From Schizochytrium sp. TIO01 (Eukaryota > Sar > Bigyra > Thraustochytrida > Thraustochytriidae), in the NCBI GenBank assembly GCA_004764695.1, contig SMSO01000034.1, positions 3,356,501 to 3,420,500 of the forward strand: a stretch of DNA of 64,000 nucleotides, read 5' to 3'. Both the position numbers and the translations under genes were made by a program. Shown here piece after piece: positions 41,401 through 51,413 of the stretch. The notes beneath the pieces are model-generated. The model did no database searches and had not been told where the DNA came from. It saw only the letters and a list, made by a program, of their open reading frames with translations. Position 1 is the stretch's first letter. The number at the start of each line of letters is the position of its first letter.

Positions 41401-43383
41401 TCACTGCATTGCCACGCAGTTGAAGTGCCTCTCTCGTGCATTGACGAGGGTTGACAATCAATCAATTTCGTTAACATAGAGACACTCTGGCTCACAGGAA
41501 GAGAACGTGAAGACTAGTACGAAGCAAAACAGGAATCCAAGTCGATCTTGGCTGCGAGGAGAATGTGTAATCATCGATGAGGCTCAATACATCGGAGCAT
41601 CAAAATATCAATCCATTAAAACATCAAACAAACTAGCTTTGAGCAGACCATCGTTTATGATAGAACTTGGATCATTACCGGACTTTGACCGCGGTGCATG
41701 TGCTGGTTGCCGCACGTGAAACGATAAAATTGCCTCATCCAGTAGTAGCTACGAATAGAGTCAGAATTTGAGATCAACCTCCCAAAACCAAGAATCCATG
41801 AGCGGCGGAAAGTCGTATTTTAGCGCCAATGTCCAATGGAGATAAGACCTACGTATGAGACATGGAGTGGGACCATATGAGTGAATTTATCAGCAGGTTT
41901 TACTTCTTATGTTCAAGGATGATGTGCGAACTCGAGTGGATCTCGGGGCCAAGTCTCGCTCTTACCGAAGGAAGGAATTGAGGCGAATCCAAGAGGCTGC
42001 CGGTCTTGTGAAGTGCTTGCTGTAGGTTAGCTAGGTAGGTGGGTACTACCTGCGTATACCTCAGGATGTGCTATCCTATCACCTTTTACAAGCGAAGCCA
42101 CGAAGAACTAGAAGACGCCGAGACGGAATGCCTTGCCGCCTTTGCCGAGGGAACTCGGCATCCTAGCCAGGAACCACCGCGGACCGTTCCTCTGCAAGTT
42201 GCCTGCATATTACCTTGTGTCAAACAAAGGCTTGCCTACTCCTGAGGTATTAATTAAAGGTTAGCTGATCGATAGGCCAAAACTATTTTTTAAGAATTAT
42301 TGATTAATTTAGCAAACCTGTGGCCGAAATTGTTCTCTCCCTCCCTGCCTAGGTGTGTCTTTTATAATTAAAACAATACACCAGAGTCCGCTGAAGTTTC
42401 TTTCTATTCTCGAGCTAAGTCTCTCAGCGAAACATCCGTGTCTGACCGTCAGTGCCGATAGAAACGTCAACACCAACAACGTCATCATGACAATCTGAAA
42501 GTAAGAGAGCAAGAAAGAAAGAAAAAGTGAAAATATGCACGTGGAAGCGAGGGCTCACCGTGCGCCGGGGGAACCTGTCATTAGCCCCATCAGAAGGCTG
42601 TGCCTACTATTGACTGTCATACAATCGGTTACTGCTAGTTTTGGCGAATATAATATGTACGTAGAAGAGAAAATGGTAAGGTTTGTACCTAGCTAGGTAT
42701 GCCAAGATAGGAGTACCTTGGTAGGTCGTACGTAGGAAGTAGTAGCTACTTCGAGGCCACTTATGGTTAGTAATCTATAAAATTTGCAAAACTTGCATAT
42801 CTTAGGATGGCGTGGGTGGGGCTAAGGCCCAATCGCAGGTTAGCTTTCAAGCAGATAAACTGTATGAACCTCTCGCCAGGTAGAGACCCTGACTAGCTGA
42901 TTTGACTGATAGAAAGATTGTTGTTCACTTTAATCTAGAATTAGTTGTGAAGTTCTGAATAACATGTTTGACTGCAACCAAAGGATTTTAATTTCTTAAA
43001 AGAAATTTGACTCATGTCTGTATAGAGATGGTAACTATCATGTATATTGCCTAATCCTACTACAAAAGTTGCTACCTGGCAGAAATATGGTCTGCGTGAG
43101 AAGCAGCTGTAGTCTACAGATAAACTCTTTGCGTAGCACCCATAAAAATAGTACCTAGAGAGTATATGAATGAAGATCACAATCTGACTCAAACTTCAAC
43201 ATCACAAGTACCATAGAAGCGCTACTAGCTAGATACCTAGATACTTAATAAGCCCAATACTAGATGTTCTCACCTATCTAAACGTGTGTACCAGTAGAAA
43301 ACACGAATATACTTACACGGTACCTAAGTATCAGACACTCGGCGAAGCTTGGCGTGGAGAGCAAACGCTGAGAATCAACAACA
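35475..43383. other. Largest gene desert (about 7.9 kb), repeat-rich
   Basis: I find no supportable protein gene. Contents: a GC-rich patch with GCTCGCTCGC and CTGCCTACCTATC words (35880-36120), (CTAT)n at 36417-36440, (GA)n near 36930-36950, an eleven-base G run near 37241, TTTTC repeats at 38030-38090, the (TATG)n array at 38424-38679, CAAC/CAAT words at 38758-38815, and many ACCTACC/GGTAGGT words (41001-41155, 42025-42060, 42685-42740). The first few hundred bases are promoter and 5' UTR of the kinase gene. Long non-coding RNA genes cannot be excluded. Confidence 0.5.
38424..38679. repeat. (TATG)n microsatellite, about 62 units
   Basis: About 255 bases of near-perfect tetranucleotide repeat with one interruption (GTACATGT near 38436). 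It leaves all three frames open on the plus strand (Met-Tyr-Val-Cys repeats) and also on the minus strand; none is a gene. Confidence 0.97.
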
Positions 43384-45732
43384 ATGGGCCGAGATTCTGT
43401 CGAAGGCAAAACAAACGAAATATCTCAACTACAGAACGCAGAAGGCTCACAATTGCAAAAAGAATCATCTCAAGATACGCACAAGCAGTTCTTTTCTCAA
43501 TCTTTTTCAAGCGAAAGCAAAGATGTCGATTGCGATGCACTAGACGAGAGCAAAAGAGAACATAAAAGCCCTGAAAATTACGAAGACGACCGCCCATTTG
43601 GGTCATGTTTTGCTCGTGTCGAAAGTGCAGTTCTTGAAGATACATTATATAAACCCATTTCAGATGCAGCGCCATGGATTCTTGGCAAGCAAATCATGTC
43701 TCAACCTTTGCATGATCAAGATATGCATGAGTTTACAGAAGGAAAGATGCGTCAATATGAAGTTATTACACTTGAAAATAAACTCATACAAGTTACGATC
43801 TGCCCTGCACTAGGTGGACGTGTGCTTTCGTTCAAAGAACGAGAATCCGGGTCAGATCTTATCTTCCCAACACAGACCTTACACCCTATCCGTGTGAGTA
43901 CTGAAAATATTGGAGGATTCATTCCGGGAGGGATACAGTTCTGCTTAGGTGAATCCCCTTTTCATCCCTCTTCCTCGCAACCTACTGAGTTTCGTTTAGG
44001 GAACGCTCCTGATGGCTCTTCGTGCTGGGTTACAGTTGGCGTGGCAGACTGGTTATTGCACTATGAAGTACGCGAAGGCCTCCCTAATTTGTATCAACGA
44101 TGCATAATAAATAAGTCTTCAAGCTTTAGCGTTACATGTGCAGTCCCTGTGACGAATAACTCGAGTTGGATTCTTCCCTCAGTCGAAAATGGGCAAGAAT
44201 TTCTTCATTTAAACACAGGTTTTGATCAACCAACACTTTGTAGCCTTCATTCTGACATTCGAGCAAAGCCTGGGGAGTTAAAGCTCATTCGCTTCAAGCC
44301 CGAAGTGTCCTCACTCTCGAAAACTACCCCTGCAACAACAAAACCCTCAACCACTCACAATCCAAAAAGAGCGATCGAGGTCCCAAATTCACCACTTTTG
44401 CATAAAAGAGGCCAAGGACGTCTTTCACAGGAGTATACCAAAGAGACTGAACCATCTTCTACAATATCTGCACCATCACAAGCGTCCGTTCAGTTCTCGA
44501 ATATAAGTGATACAATAGAGAGCAATAAGAAAAGTGTTGCTCCAGCTATATCCTCGCCTCTTGTTACGAGACGAGGCCAAGGAAGGCTTTCAAGACTTCG
44601 AAACTCGATTGCCAAACCCAAACTCCCCACCAGTTCTCCTACCGACGGCCCTGGAAAGCTTGATGAGGAGACTGCTAATGGTGAAGAAGAAGAAAAAACA
44701 TCAACTACACCACGCACACCGCCTCGAGAAATGCTTCCTTTGGCAGCAATTGGTTGGGAAAATCACTGCTCGCACGACTCAATCTTAGTTATTACACCAG
44801 GACAGGGCACTGTTCAACAGCGTATTCGAAGTCTTGGTTCTGACTCTAAGCATCTCACAAAAACTCTAATTGGTCTCCGAGGGGTAGCCTTCGCACAGCT
44901 TGAGCTCGAGTTTCCACACCATAATGGTCAGTACGATATATGCTGGGCATTCTCCAAAGCCCTGGCTGATGCAAAGATTCAAGATCTTGCGCAAGATTGT
45001 GCTTACCAATGCCGTGATTTCACTTCTGCTCCTAGTCGTGAAACTTTCAAACGTCTCCGCGAAAAAAGTTTGCTTGAAAAGGCTCACTATCTACTATCCT
45101 CTCAGCCACAGAATAACTACTCAGGCGAAAACCCGAGCATAGAGGCAAAAGAAGCTCACACTGTGTCCATCCAAGATCTGTGCGGGGATATTCTCGCACA
45201 AAATCGTCGATCTTCAAACCTTCGTCTTGTTGGACTCTTGTATTGGAAGATTCTTGGGGAGTTGGAACATGCAAAACACTTCTTGTTACAAGCAATGACA
45301 AACGAAGACGCTTCAGCAATTCTTGAACTTGATACTTTGCTCGAAGAAATGGGACTTGAGCAAGATCGTCAGGACCTTTTATTTAGTCCATCTGTATCTC
45401 GCTTGACGAATAAATTTAGCCTTCCCGACATCCAGCTCCGCCAAGCCCAGATTGAATTGAGTCAAGGAAGACCGAGGAGAGCATTAGAGCGTCTTAGAGG
45501 GACACAATGGACACCAATATTATGCTCTTCAGAACGTAAGAAACTATTCACAAAGGTTCGCCACATTGTTGATTCTATGGAGCGTCCCCTTTGCAAGTTT
45601 CCTCCACGAAAGGCTTACTCTATTGAAAGCGATTTTATGCAAGAATACAATTTCCAATCATTGAGTCTTCGCCCTTACAATGAGACCAGTTGTAAACCGA
45701 CCACCTCTAGTAATGATTCAATTGCAAACTAA
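43384..45732 (+). CDS. DUF5107 / galactose-mutarotase-like protein with C-terminal helical repeats
   Basis: A 782-aa protein, start CAACAATGGGC. After a charged, disordered N-terminus (1-85), residues about 120-310 begin YEVITLENKLIQVTICP followed by LGGRVLSF, the hallmark entry of DUF5107, a beta-sandwich related to galactose mutarotase and carbohydrate-acting enzymes. A low-complexity insertion (about 315-455) splits the domain; it contains two copies of RGQGRLS (about 342 and 397) in SPL-x-x-(K/R)RGQGRLS context. The sandwich seems to resume at WENHCSHDSILVITPGQG. The C-terminus (590-725) has TPR-like helices (LLYWKILGELEHAKHFLLQAM; ASAILELDTLLEEMG), as in bacterial DUF5107-TPR proteins. 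The combination is known mainly from bacteria, so gene transfer is possible. The substrate is unknown; a sugar-related role is inferred from the fold. Confidence 0.7.
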   Translation: MGRDSVEGKTNEISQLQNAEGSQLQKESSQDTHKQFFSQSFSSESKDVDCDALDESKREHKSPENYEDDRPFGSCFARVESAVLEDTLYKPISDAAPWILGKQIMSQPLHDQDMHEFTEGKMRQYEVITLENKLIQVTICPALGGRVLSFKERESGSDLIFPTQTLHPIRVSTENIGGFIPGGIQFCLGESPFHPSSSQPTEFRLGNAPDGSSCWVTVGVADWLLHYEVREGLPNLYQRCIINKSSSFSVTCAVPVTNNSSWILPSVENGQEFLHLNTGFDQPTLCSLHSDIRAKPGELKLIRFKPEVSSLSKTTPATTKPSTTHNPKRAIEVPNSPLLHKRGQGRLSQEYTKETEPSSTISAPSQASVQFSNISDTIESNKKSVAPAISSPLVTRRGQGRLSRLRNSIAKPKLPTSSPTDGPGKLDEETANGEEEEKTSTTPRTPPREMLPLAAIGWENHCSHDSILVITPGQGTVQQRIRSLGSDSKHLTKTLIGLRGVAFAQLELEFPHHNGQYDICWAFSKALADAKIQDLAQDCAYQCRDFTSAPSRETFKRLREKSLLEKAHYLLSSQPQNNYSGENPSIEAKEAHTVSIQDLCGDILAQNRRSSNLRLVGLLYWKILGELEHAKHFLLQAMTNEDASAILELDTLLEEMGLEQDRQDLLFSPSVSRLTNKFSLPDIQLRQAQIELSQGRPRRALERLRGTQWTPILCSSERKKLFTKVRHIVDSMERPLCKFPPRKAYSIESDFMQEYNFQSLSLRPYNETSCKPTTSSNDSIAN

Positions 45733-46765
45733 GTGCCCCTCTGTAGGATTACCAATATAGCAATCACATAGGATTGATACACTGATAGATTACATTTATA
45801 TATTACTTTAATAGCAATTCGACAATCTTCTATAGGCTAAAACCATATCATACAAGGAAACCTTCCATAACATACAACTATATAATACTACTTTTCTTTC
45901 TCAAATTTATTGTCTTCTTCTGCTTTCTTGGTTGTTTTATTTGATGTATTATTGAAAGATGTTTAGATTTTGTCCATTCCTCCAAGATTTACTTTTCGTG
46001 CACCATTGTCCATGTTACTGAGGGGGGGGGAGAAGAACCACGATAGGCGACCGGGGAACAAATTAATATAAGGAGGGAACTATAGATAATTCACTTTATC
46101 CAGAGCCAGCACCAATGCTCAATATAACAAAAACATAATCTGAGCAGGCTCTTTGCATTTACTAGAATTGTCTGTAACCGCAATAGCAGGTACAAAGTTC
46201 TAAATTTGAACTCGAGTTGAGTACACCACACCCAAATCCCAACCAACCTTATTTGAATAGCATAACTAGTACAATCTTCAGATATATGTTTTGACACATG
46301 AATACACTCCATTACATAGTAGCCCCTGACAATGTTGTACAAGAGACCATTACATTGGTTATATCTCAGCTCCGAAGCTAGAGTCCCGATATTCAGGTTT
46401 TCCTTAACTGAGGCTAAAGTAGTCCTACGCTACCGGACGATTCGTTGGAGAGAAGCAGAAGAATGAAAGAAAAACACTAACATAAGCAGAGAGACCATTC
46501 CAAGTTCACTCACTCACGAGTGTTCTCATAGCAGAGCAAGCCGCCATAGATCCCAAAGCGAAAAGGTCGCAAAGAGTGGCGGAGACGTTTGATCATCAAC
46601 AGCCTTGCTAACCTTGTTCATTTTGTCCACGTGGCGTGGTACACTGCGAAGAGAGATACGTTAGCAGAAAGGGCTCGAAATCGAGATCACCAACTCCAAA
46701 CTTATTGGAGCTCATCACTTGTCTGTTTGCACAGCATTTGTCGATAAGCAACAACTTTCAGCACA
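45733..46765. other. Intergenic spacer with PDCD5 promoter
   Basis: About 1 kb, mostly AT-rich, with a nine-base G run near 46022. The last 150 bases are the probable 5' UTR of PDCD5. No gene is seen. Confidence 0.6.
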
Positions 46766-47389
46766 ATGGACCAGGAGGCTCAACAAAAAATCCAAGAGCT
46801 GCAGCAGCAGGTGAGTCGCAGGCTTTCGAAAGGGTTTTCGTAGCATATCGCCTTCACAGGATTGACTAACGTTTCACGTATTCTTTGTTGAATATTATCT
46901 ATGTGTTATTTTTCATTCATTGATAAATATACACCTATCATATGACGGAGGATGGGTTGTTTGGATCTAACGTTGGCATAATTGTCAATATTCTGACTGG
47001 CCATACGATGTCGAATTCCCCTGCTTGCGTTGAAATGAATATAGCTCGGCGGTAAGCAAATCACACAAGAAAACATGCAGGAGCTTGAGGCCCGCAAACA
47101 GCAGGAGAGGGAGATGCGCGAGGAGATGCTCACCCGTATTATGAGCACGGAGGCCCTAGACCGGCTCAAGCGTGTGGCTATTGTCAAGCCTGAAGTTGCC
47201 GAGAAGGTTCAAATTCAGCTTATCAACATGGCTCGCTCAGGCCAAATCACCACCCAGGTTGATGAAGACCGTGTCAAGAACATGCTTGAGGAAGAAAGCC
47301 GTGCAAGGACTGCTGCAAGCAAGGTTACTATCCAGCGCAAGACCTACTTTGATGAGGACTCTGACGACAATGATGATGATCTTCTCTAA
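46766..47389 (+). CDS. PDCD5: PDCD5 (programmed cell death protein 5 / Tfar19 family), one intron
   Basis: Two exons: 46766-46810 (15 codons, MDQEAQQKIQELQQQ) and 47081-47389, joined in phase 0 to give a 117-aa protein (human PDCD5 is 125 aa). Exon 2 carries the family core: a charged helix (RKQQEREMREEMLTRIM), TEALDRLKRVAIVKPE, the three-helix-bundle region with NMARSGQI, and the VDEDRVKNMLEE segment, ending in an Asp-rich tail. PDCD5 is a small nuclear/cytosolic protein conserved in eukaryotes and archaea, linked to chaperonin CCT/prefoldin-mediated folding and, in animals, to apoptosis. The start context GCACAATGGAC matches other genes here. It is convergent with the EF-hand gene. Confidence 0.95.
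46811..47080 (+). other. Intron of PDCD5 (GT-AG, 270 nt)
   Basis: The donor is CAG|GTGAGTCG and the acceptor AAACATGCAG|GAG, phase 0. It is supported by continuity of the PDCD5 family alignment on both sides. This is the clearest spliceosomal intron in the window and shows that conventional splice sites are used. Confidence 0.93.
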
Positions 47390-47829
47390 AGTATGGAGAC
47401 ATACTTACCGTGCTTTCCTATCCTTTCCGTTCGTCAGCTGCTGTCAAACGCTCTGCATTCCTAAATTCTCTCACATCTGCCTTGATCTCCTGCACTATTT
47501 TTTTCCCTCTTCTCCATATGTCAAGAACAACTCAAACCATAACACCTATTTCCGAGCCACACTTTACGATGCGTCACTAGCGTTGTTACCTGTGCGCTTT
47601 GCATCAGATCATATTACTTTGTTGTCGAATTTTCTCACCATTTTTTAAAATTCAAGGGATAGCAAGCTTGAAATTTTGGCCTTGTTGATCGACGGACTTT
47701 TAGTTTCCTCTCTCCTTCATTTCATCGCACACGAGAAAAAACAACTTCAATCGTGGTTCTAAAATATTCCAAATATTTTATACAGCATGCAATATGTTCA
47801 ATGCAGCGTAACCCAGGCACATGAAGCAT
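47390..47829. other. Convergent 3' intergenic region
   Basis: A 440-base gap holding the 3' UTRs of PDCD5 and the EF-hand gene. It is AT-rich in the second half and no gene is seen. Confidence 0.6.
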
Positions 47830-48942
47830 TTATTTGATGAATTTTACCCACTGTGCATACACCCTGCTCATTGTGGTCTTAAGAATAAGGGTACTGACTT
47901 GGAGCGCTGAGGAAGGGGCTTGCCTAAAACTTTCACCCCGCTGCTTGACTAGTTTTCGGCGATGGCGTTTCCACCACCCACGACCTAATGTTTTGCTTTC
48001 AATTTGTGACTGAAGACGAAACGCTGGATACAGAAGGTACGGGTATCGGCGATTGATATCGCGAAACTCATCAAAGTTGATTACGCCATCCATATTCTTG
48101 TCAAAATGTTGCAGTACAAGGTCAATGTTATATAACTGATTATCTTCATCGCTATGCAAGAGCGCCGCGAGTTGATGCAATTCGTTGTGATCAATACAGC
48201 CGTTTGCATTGCTATCTAGTGCAAAGAAACAGAATTTGAGGATATCCACATTCCCGAACAACGCATATGTACACAACACTTTAATAAAGGCAACAAAGTC
48301 AAGATGCCCTTTTCGTGGGGCGTCAACAAGATCAAATAGTCTGCGCGTAAACATGTTATACGGCTGACCTAGCCAATCAAACATTTCACTCTTGTCAATC
48401 GTCCCGGAATTATCCTTGTCTAGCTTTTTGAAGAGTTCCCATAATTGATGTAGCTCGCGAGGCCGAAGTTGAAATTGCTCACTAACGCGTTTTAATTTGC
48501 CAAGATCAAATGAAGGATCTTGAGGAAGTAAATCTGAAGAGTCGCCTTCATCCTCTGTTACAGATGACGAATACTCGTCGTCAGCATCTGCAGCTGTTGA
48601 TGAATAGTGCGTTCGCACGCCATCGCTGATCTCAGAGCTTGTCGAATAACTAGAAGCTGGAAGAAACTGGGCAGCATAGATTCGAGGCTCGCTTCGTCGC
48701 TGTTGCTTATTTTTAATATTGCGACGGACTTGGTGGTTTGCCGTATTCGCTCGATCTGTAGAAAATTTGGTCAAACTGCCAAGGCGTTCTGCTTGTGCGA
48801 GCATCGTCTTCATAAATGACTTTGGTTCACCTTGCTCCCTCTCATGATGCTGATCATCTTCGTCCGTTGCAGGGCCACCCTCTGCTAGTATACTTTCGCT
48901 ACTTTTCCGGAATAGTGGACTACCTCGCCACCTTCTTGACAT
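47830..48942 (-). CDS. EF-hand calcium-binding protein
   Basis: A 370-aa protein from ATG 48942. Residues 1-155 are polar, serine- and acid-rich and likely disordered. The folded part has four EF-hand positions: a canonical loop DKDNSGTIDKSE (175-186); a degenerate second (DAPRKGHLDFV, lacking the usual ligands); DSNANGCIDHNE (243-254); and DKNMDGVINFDE (281-292). Three functional sites in a calmodulin/calcineurin-B/recoverin-like layout suggest a calcium sensor. The C-terminal 70 residues are basic (WWKRHRRKLVKQRG) and could bind membrane phospholipid or a target. No myristoylation signal (the protein begins MSRR) and no catalytic domain is visible. Confidence 0.85.
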   Translation of the reverse strand: MSRRWRGSPLFRKSSESILAEGGPATDEDDQHHEREQGEPKSFMKTMLAQAERLGSLTKFSTDRANTANHQVRRNIKNKQQRRSEPRIYAAQFLPASSYSTSSEISDGVRTHYSSTAADADDEYSSSVTEDEGDSSDLLPQDPSFDLGKLKRVSEQFQLRPRELHQLWELFKKLDKDNSGTIDKSEMFDWLGQPYNMFTRRLFDLVDAPRKGHLDFVAFIKVLCTYALFGNVDILKFCFFALDSNANGCIDHNELHQLAALLHSDEDNQLYNIDLVLQHFDKNMDGVINFDEFRDINRRYPYLLYPAFRLQSQIESKTLGRGWWKRHRRKLVKQRGESFRQAPSSALQVSTLILKTTMSRVYAQWVKFIK

Positions 48943-50089
48943 TATCACTGTTGCTCACTCAGGTCACAGCACAGAAAATCTCGCAACCTTCCAATAGAAC
49001 CCACTACCATCCCACGCACGGAGAGGTTTCCTTTTGCTCCAAGGAGTAGTAGTCCACAATCCGTCAGGTTCACGTAGTCCACGAAGCTTCTGCTTGAGAG
49101 CTTCCAAGCCAAAACGACCTTTTCAGTGCTTTACAGCTAGCACTAGCTCAAGTTCACGATGCTAATATTCCTCCCGATGACGTACCGCAAACGATCCTGA
49201 CTACGTCAGGTCAGGACCAGCAGTCGTGAGCGATACCCTCGCAGTTGAACAGTCTCGCCAGTCAGTACTGCCTCCTTCAAGCTAAAGCCACATCTACAAT
49301 CCATCGTTGCAGCTTGGTTCTTCGTTTTTCTGGTCAATTCCTGCGTTAAAGTTCTCTCTAAACGGATTTGCAAGCTAAGCTCAAAATGGGTTGCGCACAT
49401 CACTCTCTAGTACTAAATCATAGGAATACATAGTAATACATAGGTCTTGTAGTGAGGAGTGCCTAACTACCTCCTTATTCTACCAATTCCTTCTTTCGAT
49501 TAAAAAGAAAAGTATTTTTTATCCTAGTCATTTTCAAATTAAGAATTACTAGGAGCCCAATTAGTAAAGATATAGCACTCGGCATTTATAGCCAGCAAGA
49601 TCTATCTGATCTGTCAATCGTTGGCGTCTGCGCTCGCAGATATAACTTCATCTTATCTCGTCGCGACCTGAGGCTCCAGAGAGAGACAGATACTGTCAAT
49701 CATTGTTCCTTGTGAATCCCCACTGTCTTCTGTTACCTATTTTCTGCTGATCAACAAATTCTGTTGGTCAACAAATTCATTCTGTTGATCACCATATTAG
49801 TAAATGCCCATAACATTGCGAAGCACTACTAGGGGTAATACTTAGGAAGGCCCCTAAGAGAACCAAAGAAGCTTTTCGGACAGAATCCTTAGCGAACTAA
49901 GCGAATTACTTTTAGAGCGAGAACCGGAGCAGCAAATCTCAAACTGTCGGGAGATAGAAGAGCAAACGGGGCCACCCTGGCGGGGAGAAGACCGTAGACG
50001 GACAAGAGGACAGGGCAGAGAGATTGAGGCCAGCTTGTCTAGTGACCAGCTAGTTGTTCAGGTAGTGCGGTGCGGAGGCTGGAACTAAG
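48943..50089. other. Intergenic region between divergent genes
   Basis: About 1.15 kb between the starts of the EF-hand gene (minus) and the Cys-motif gene (plus), so both promoters lie here. A short local repeat, TTCTGTTG(G/A)TCA, occurs twice near 49757-49795. No gene is seen. Confidence 0.55.
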
Positions 50090-50995
50090 ATGCAGGAGAT
50101 GGGAAGGATGAGTGAGACTACAGCCGTCACTGCAGAGCTTGGTCAAGACATGACTACGATTGGAGGCGAAGATAATACAGGTGACCAGGCTCTCGACGAC
50201 CAAGGCGATTTGCAGGATGGAGTTACTGAGATCCCGGTGCTTCAAAATGAGGATGAAGCAATGGAAACGCGGAAACAAAATGCTGCGACGGCCAATGTAG
50301 CTCACCAGCTTGGAGCAGCACAGGTGCCTAACGGTGGGATAAGTGCAGCCGCGATTGCAAGATCCGATGATGTGGTGGGGCAGACTGAAGAGGTACTCAA
50401 CGACCAAGTAGGCGGAGAATGCTGCAAGAAGTATTCTTCTGTTCGTCGGCGTCTTAAGAAGGCTGTGGAGACGAAGTCCATTAGTAAGCACTTTTGCGAG
50501 GCTAAGAAGGAGTGGGTTCTTACGGGGCATCGCATTGCCCCAAAGGCTGATGGTCAATGTACCTGCGGAAAGCGCAAGCTGAAGGATGTTTTTGTTCTCT
50601 CGAACTCTAACACTGGGTTGGAGATAGTTGTAGGCTCAACTTGTATCACGCACTTCCCCGACTCTCTATCTACCAATATAGACATCGACATTAACATGGT
50701 ATTCAAGAATACCACACCTTGCGGAAAGTCCTCGTTTGGGTATGCCACTGAAGGTGACAAGCAGTGCATGACACAGCTGAGAACGAAGCTGCGCAGGAAG
50801 TTCCCCCAAACAACTATATTTTGGGGATATGAGGACGGGATTTCTACTACGATGCGTCCTCAGGTTTCCTTTAAAAAGGGTAAAATCTACAAGAGTAAGA
50901 TCGTGGCGAAAATTTCTAGGGTAAAGATTTCTCGCAAAAGAGATACAACTCCTATCAGATTTTTTCTGAGTGTCCAGAACATCCAAGAGGCGTGA
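50090..50995 (+). CDS. Protein with CxCG...GSxCI Cys motif, virus/bacteria-like
   Basis: A 301-aa protein from the first ATG (AAGATGCAGG); a second in-frame ATG lies 4 codons on. Residues 1-105 are acidic and low-complexity. The second half contains KEWVLTGHR, then CTCGKRKLKDVF, NTGLEIVVGSTCITHF: a W...C-x-CG...N-x-x-T-G...VGS-x-C-I...F pattern that I associate with small zinc-binding modules in phage, bacterial and giant-virus proteins (recollection, not a search). Upstream CC (about 110) and HFC (about 134) add possible metal ligands. The end is basic and strand-rich (FKKGKIYKSKIVAKISRVKISRK), as in nucleic-acid-binding OB-type segments. The basic charge suggests RNA or DNA binding; function is unknown. 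Possible acquisition from a virus deserves checking. Confidence 0.6.
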   Translation: MQEMGRMSETTAVTAELGQDMTTIGGEDNTGDQALDDQGDLQDGVTEIPVLQNEDEAMETRKQNAATANVAHQLGAAQVPNGGISAAAIARSDDVVGQTEEVLNDQVGGECCKKYSSVRRRLKKAVETKSISKHFCEAKKEWVLTGHRIAPKADGQCTCGKRKLKDVFVLSNSNTGLEIVVGSTCITHFPDSLSTNIDIDINMVFKNTTPCGKSSFGYATEGDKQCMTQLRTKLRRKFPQTTIFWGYEDGISTTMRPQVSFKKGKIYKSKIVAKISRVKISRKRDTTPIRFFLSVQNIQEA

Positions 50996-51413
50996 GTTTT
51001 CCCGTCCAAGTTCCTTCTAAAGCTGCAAGACTCGTACATGCTCGACTTACAACAATTCTCTTCTCTTTTCTTTACGATTATCTTTCTTACAACTAAAGAT
51101 TTTTCTCCTTTTCGCTCTTGTTATAGGTTCTTGTGGTACCCAAGTGGAGTGTTGGTGGTGTTGACCATGTAGAAAAGAAATCATACCACCCACCCAGTGA
51201 CTGATTTGGATTAAACAGGTTGTACATACTAGGTACTTAGTCCTCAGGCTATCTCAATTATCTATTTTTTAAAAGGAAAAAAGGGCTGAAGGGCAAATTG
51301 CTTTTAGCGTTGATAAATTATTGATCGAAAAGGACCTTGGAAAAGGGTTGTGCAGATTATTTATTGCTCGCTATTGTGACGAGCTCAAGCTGCGGAGTTT
51401 GCAGTTCCCGTTC
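50996..51413. other. Intergenic spacer
   Basis: About 420 bases, pyrimidine-rich at 51055-51125 (possible 3' UTR), then the promoter region of the next gene. Nothing else is seen. Confidence 0.55.
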
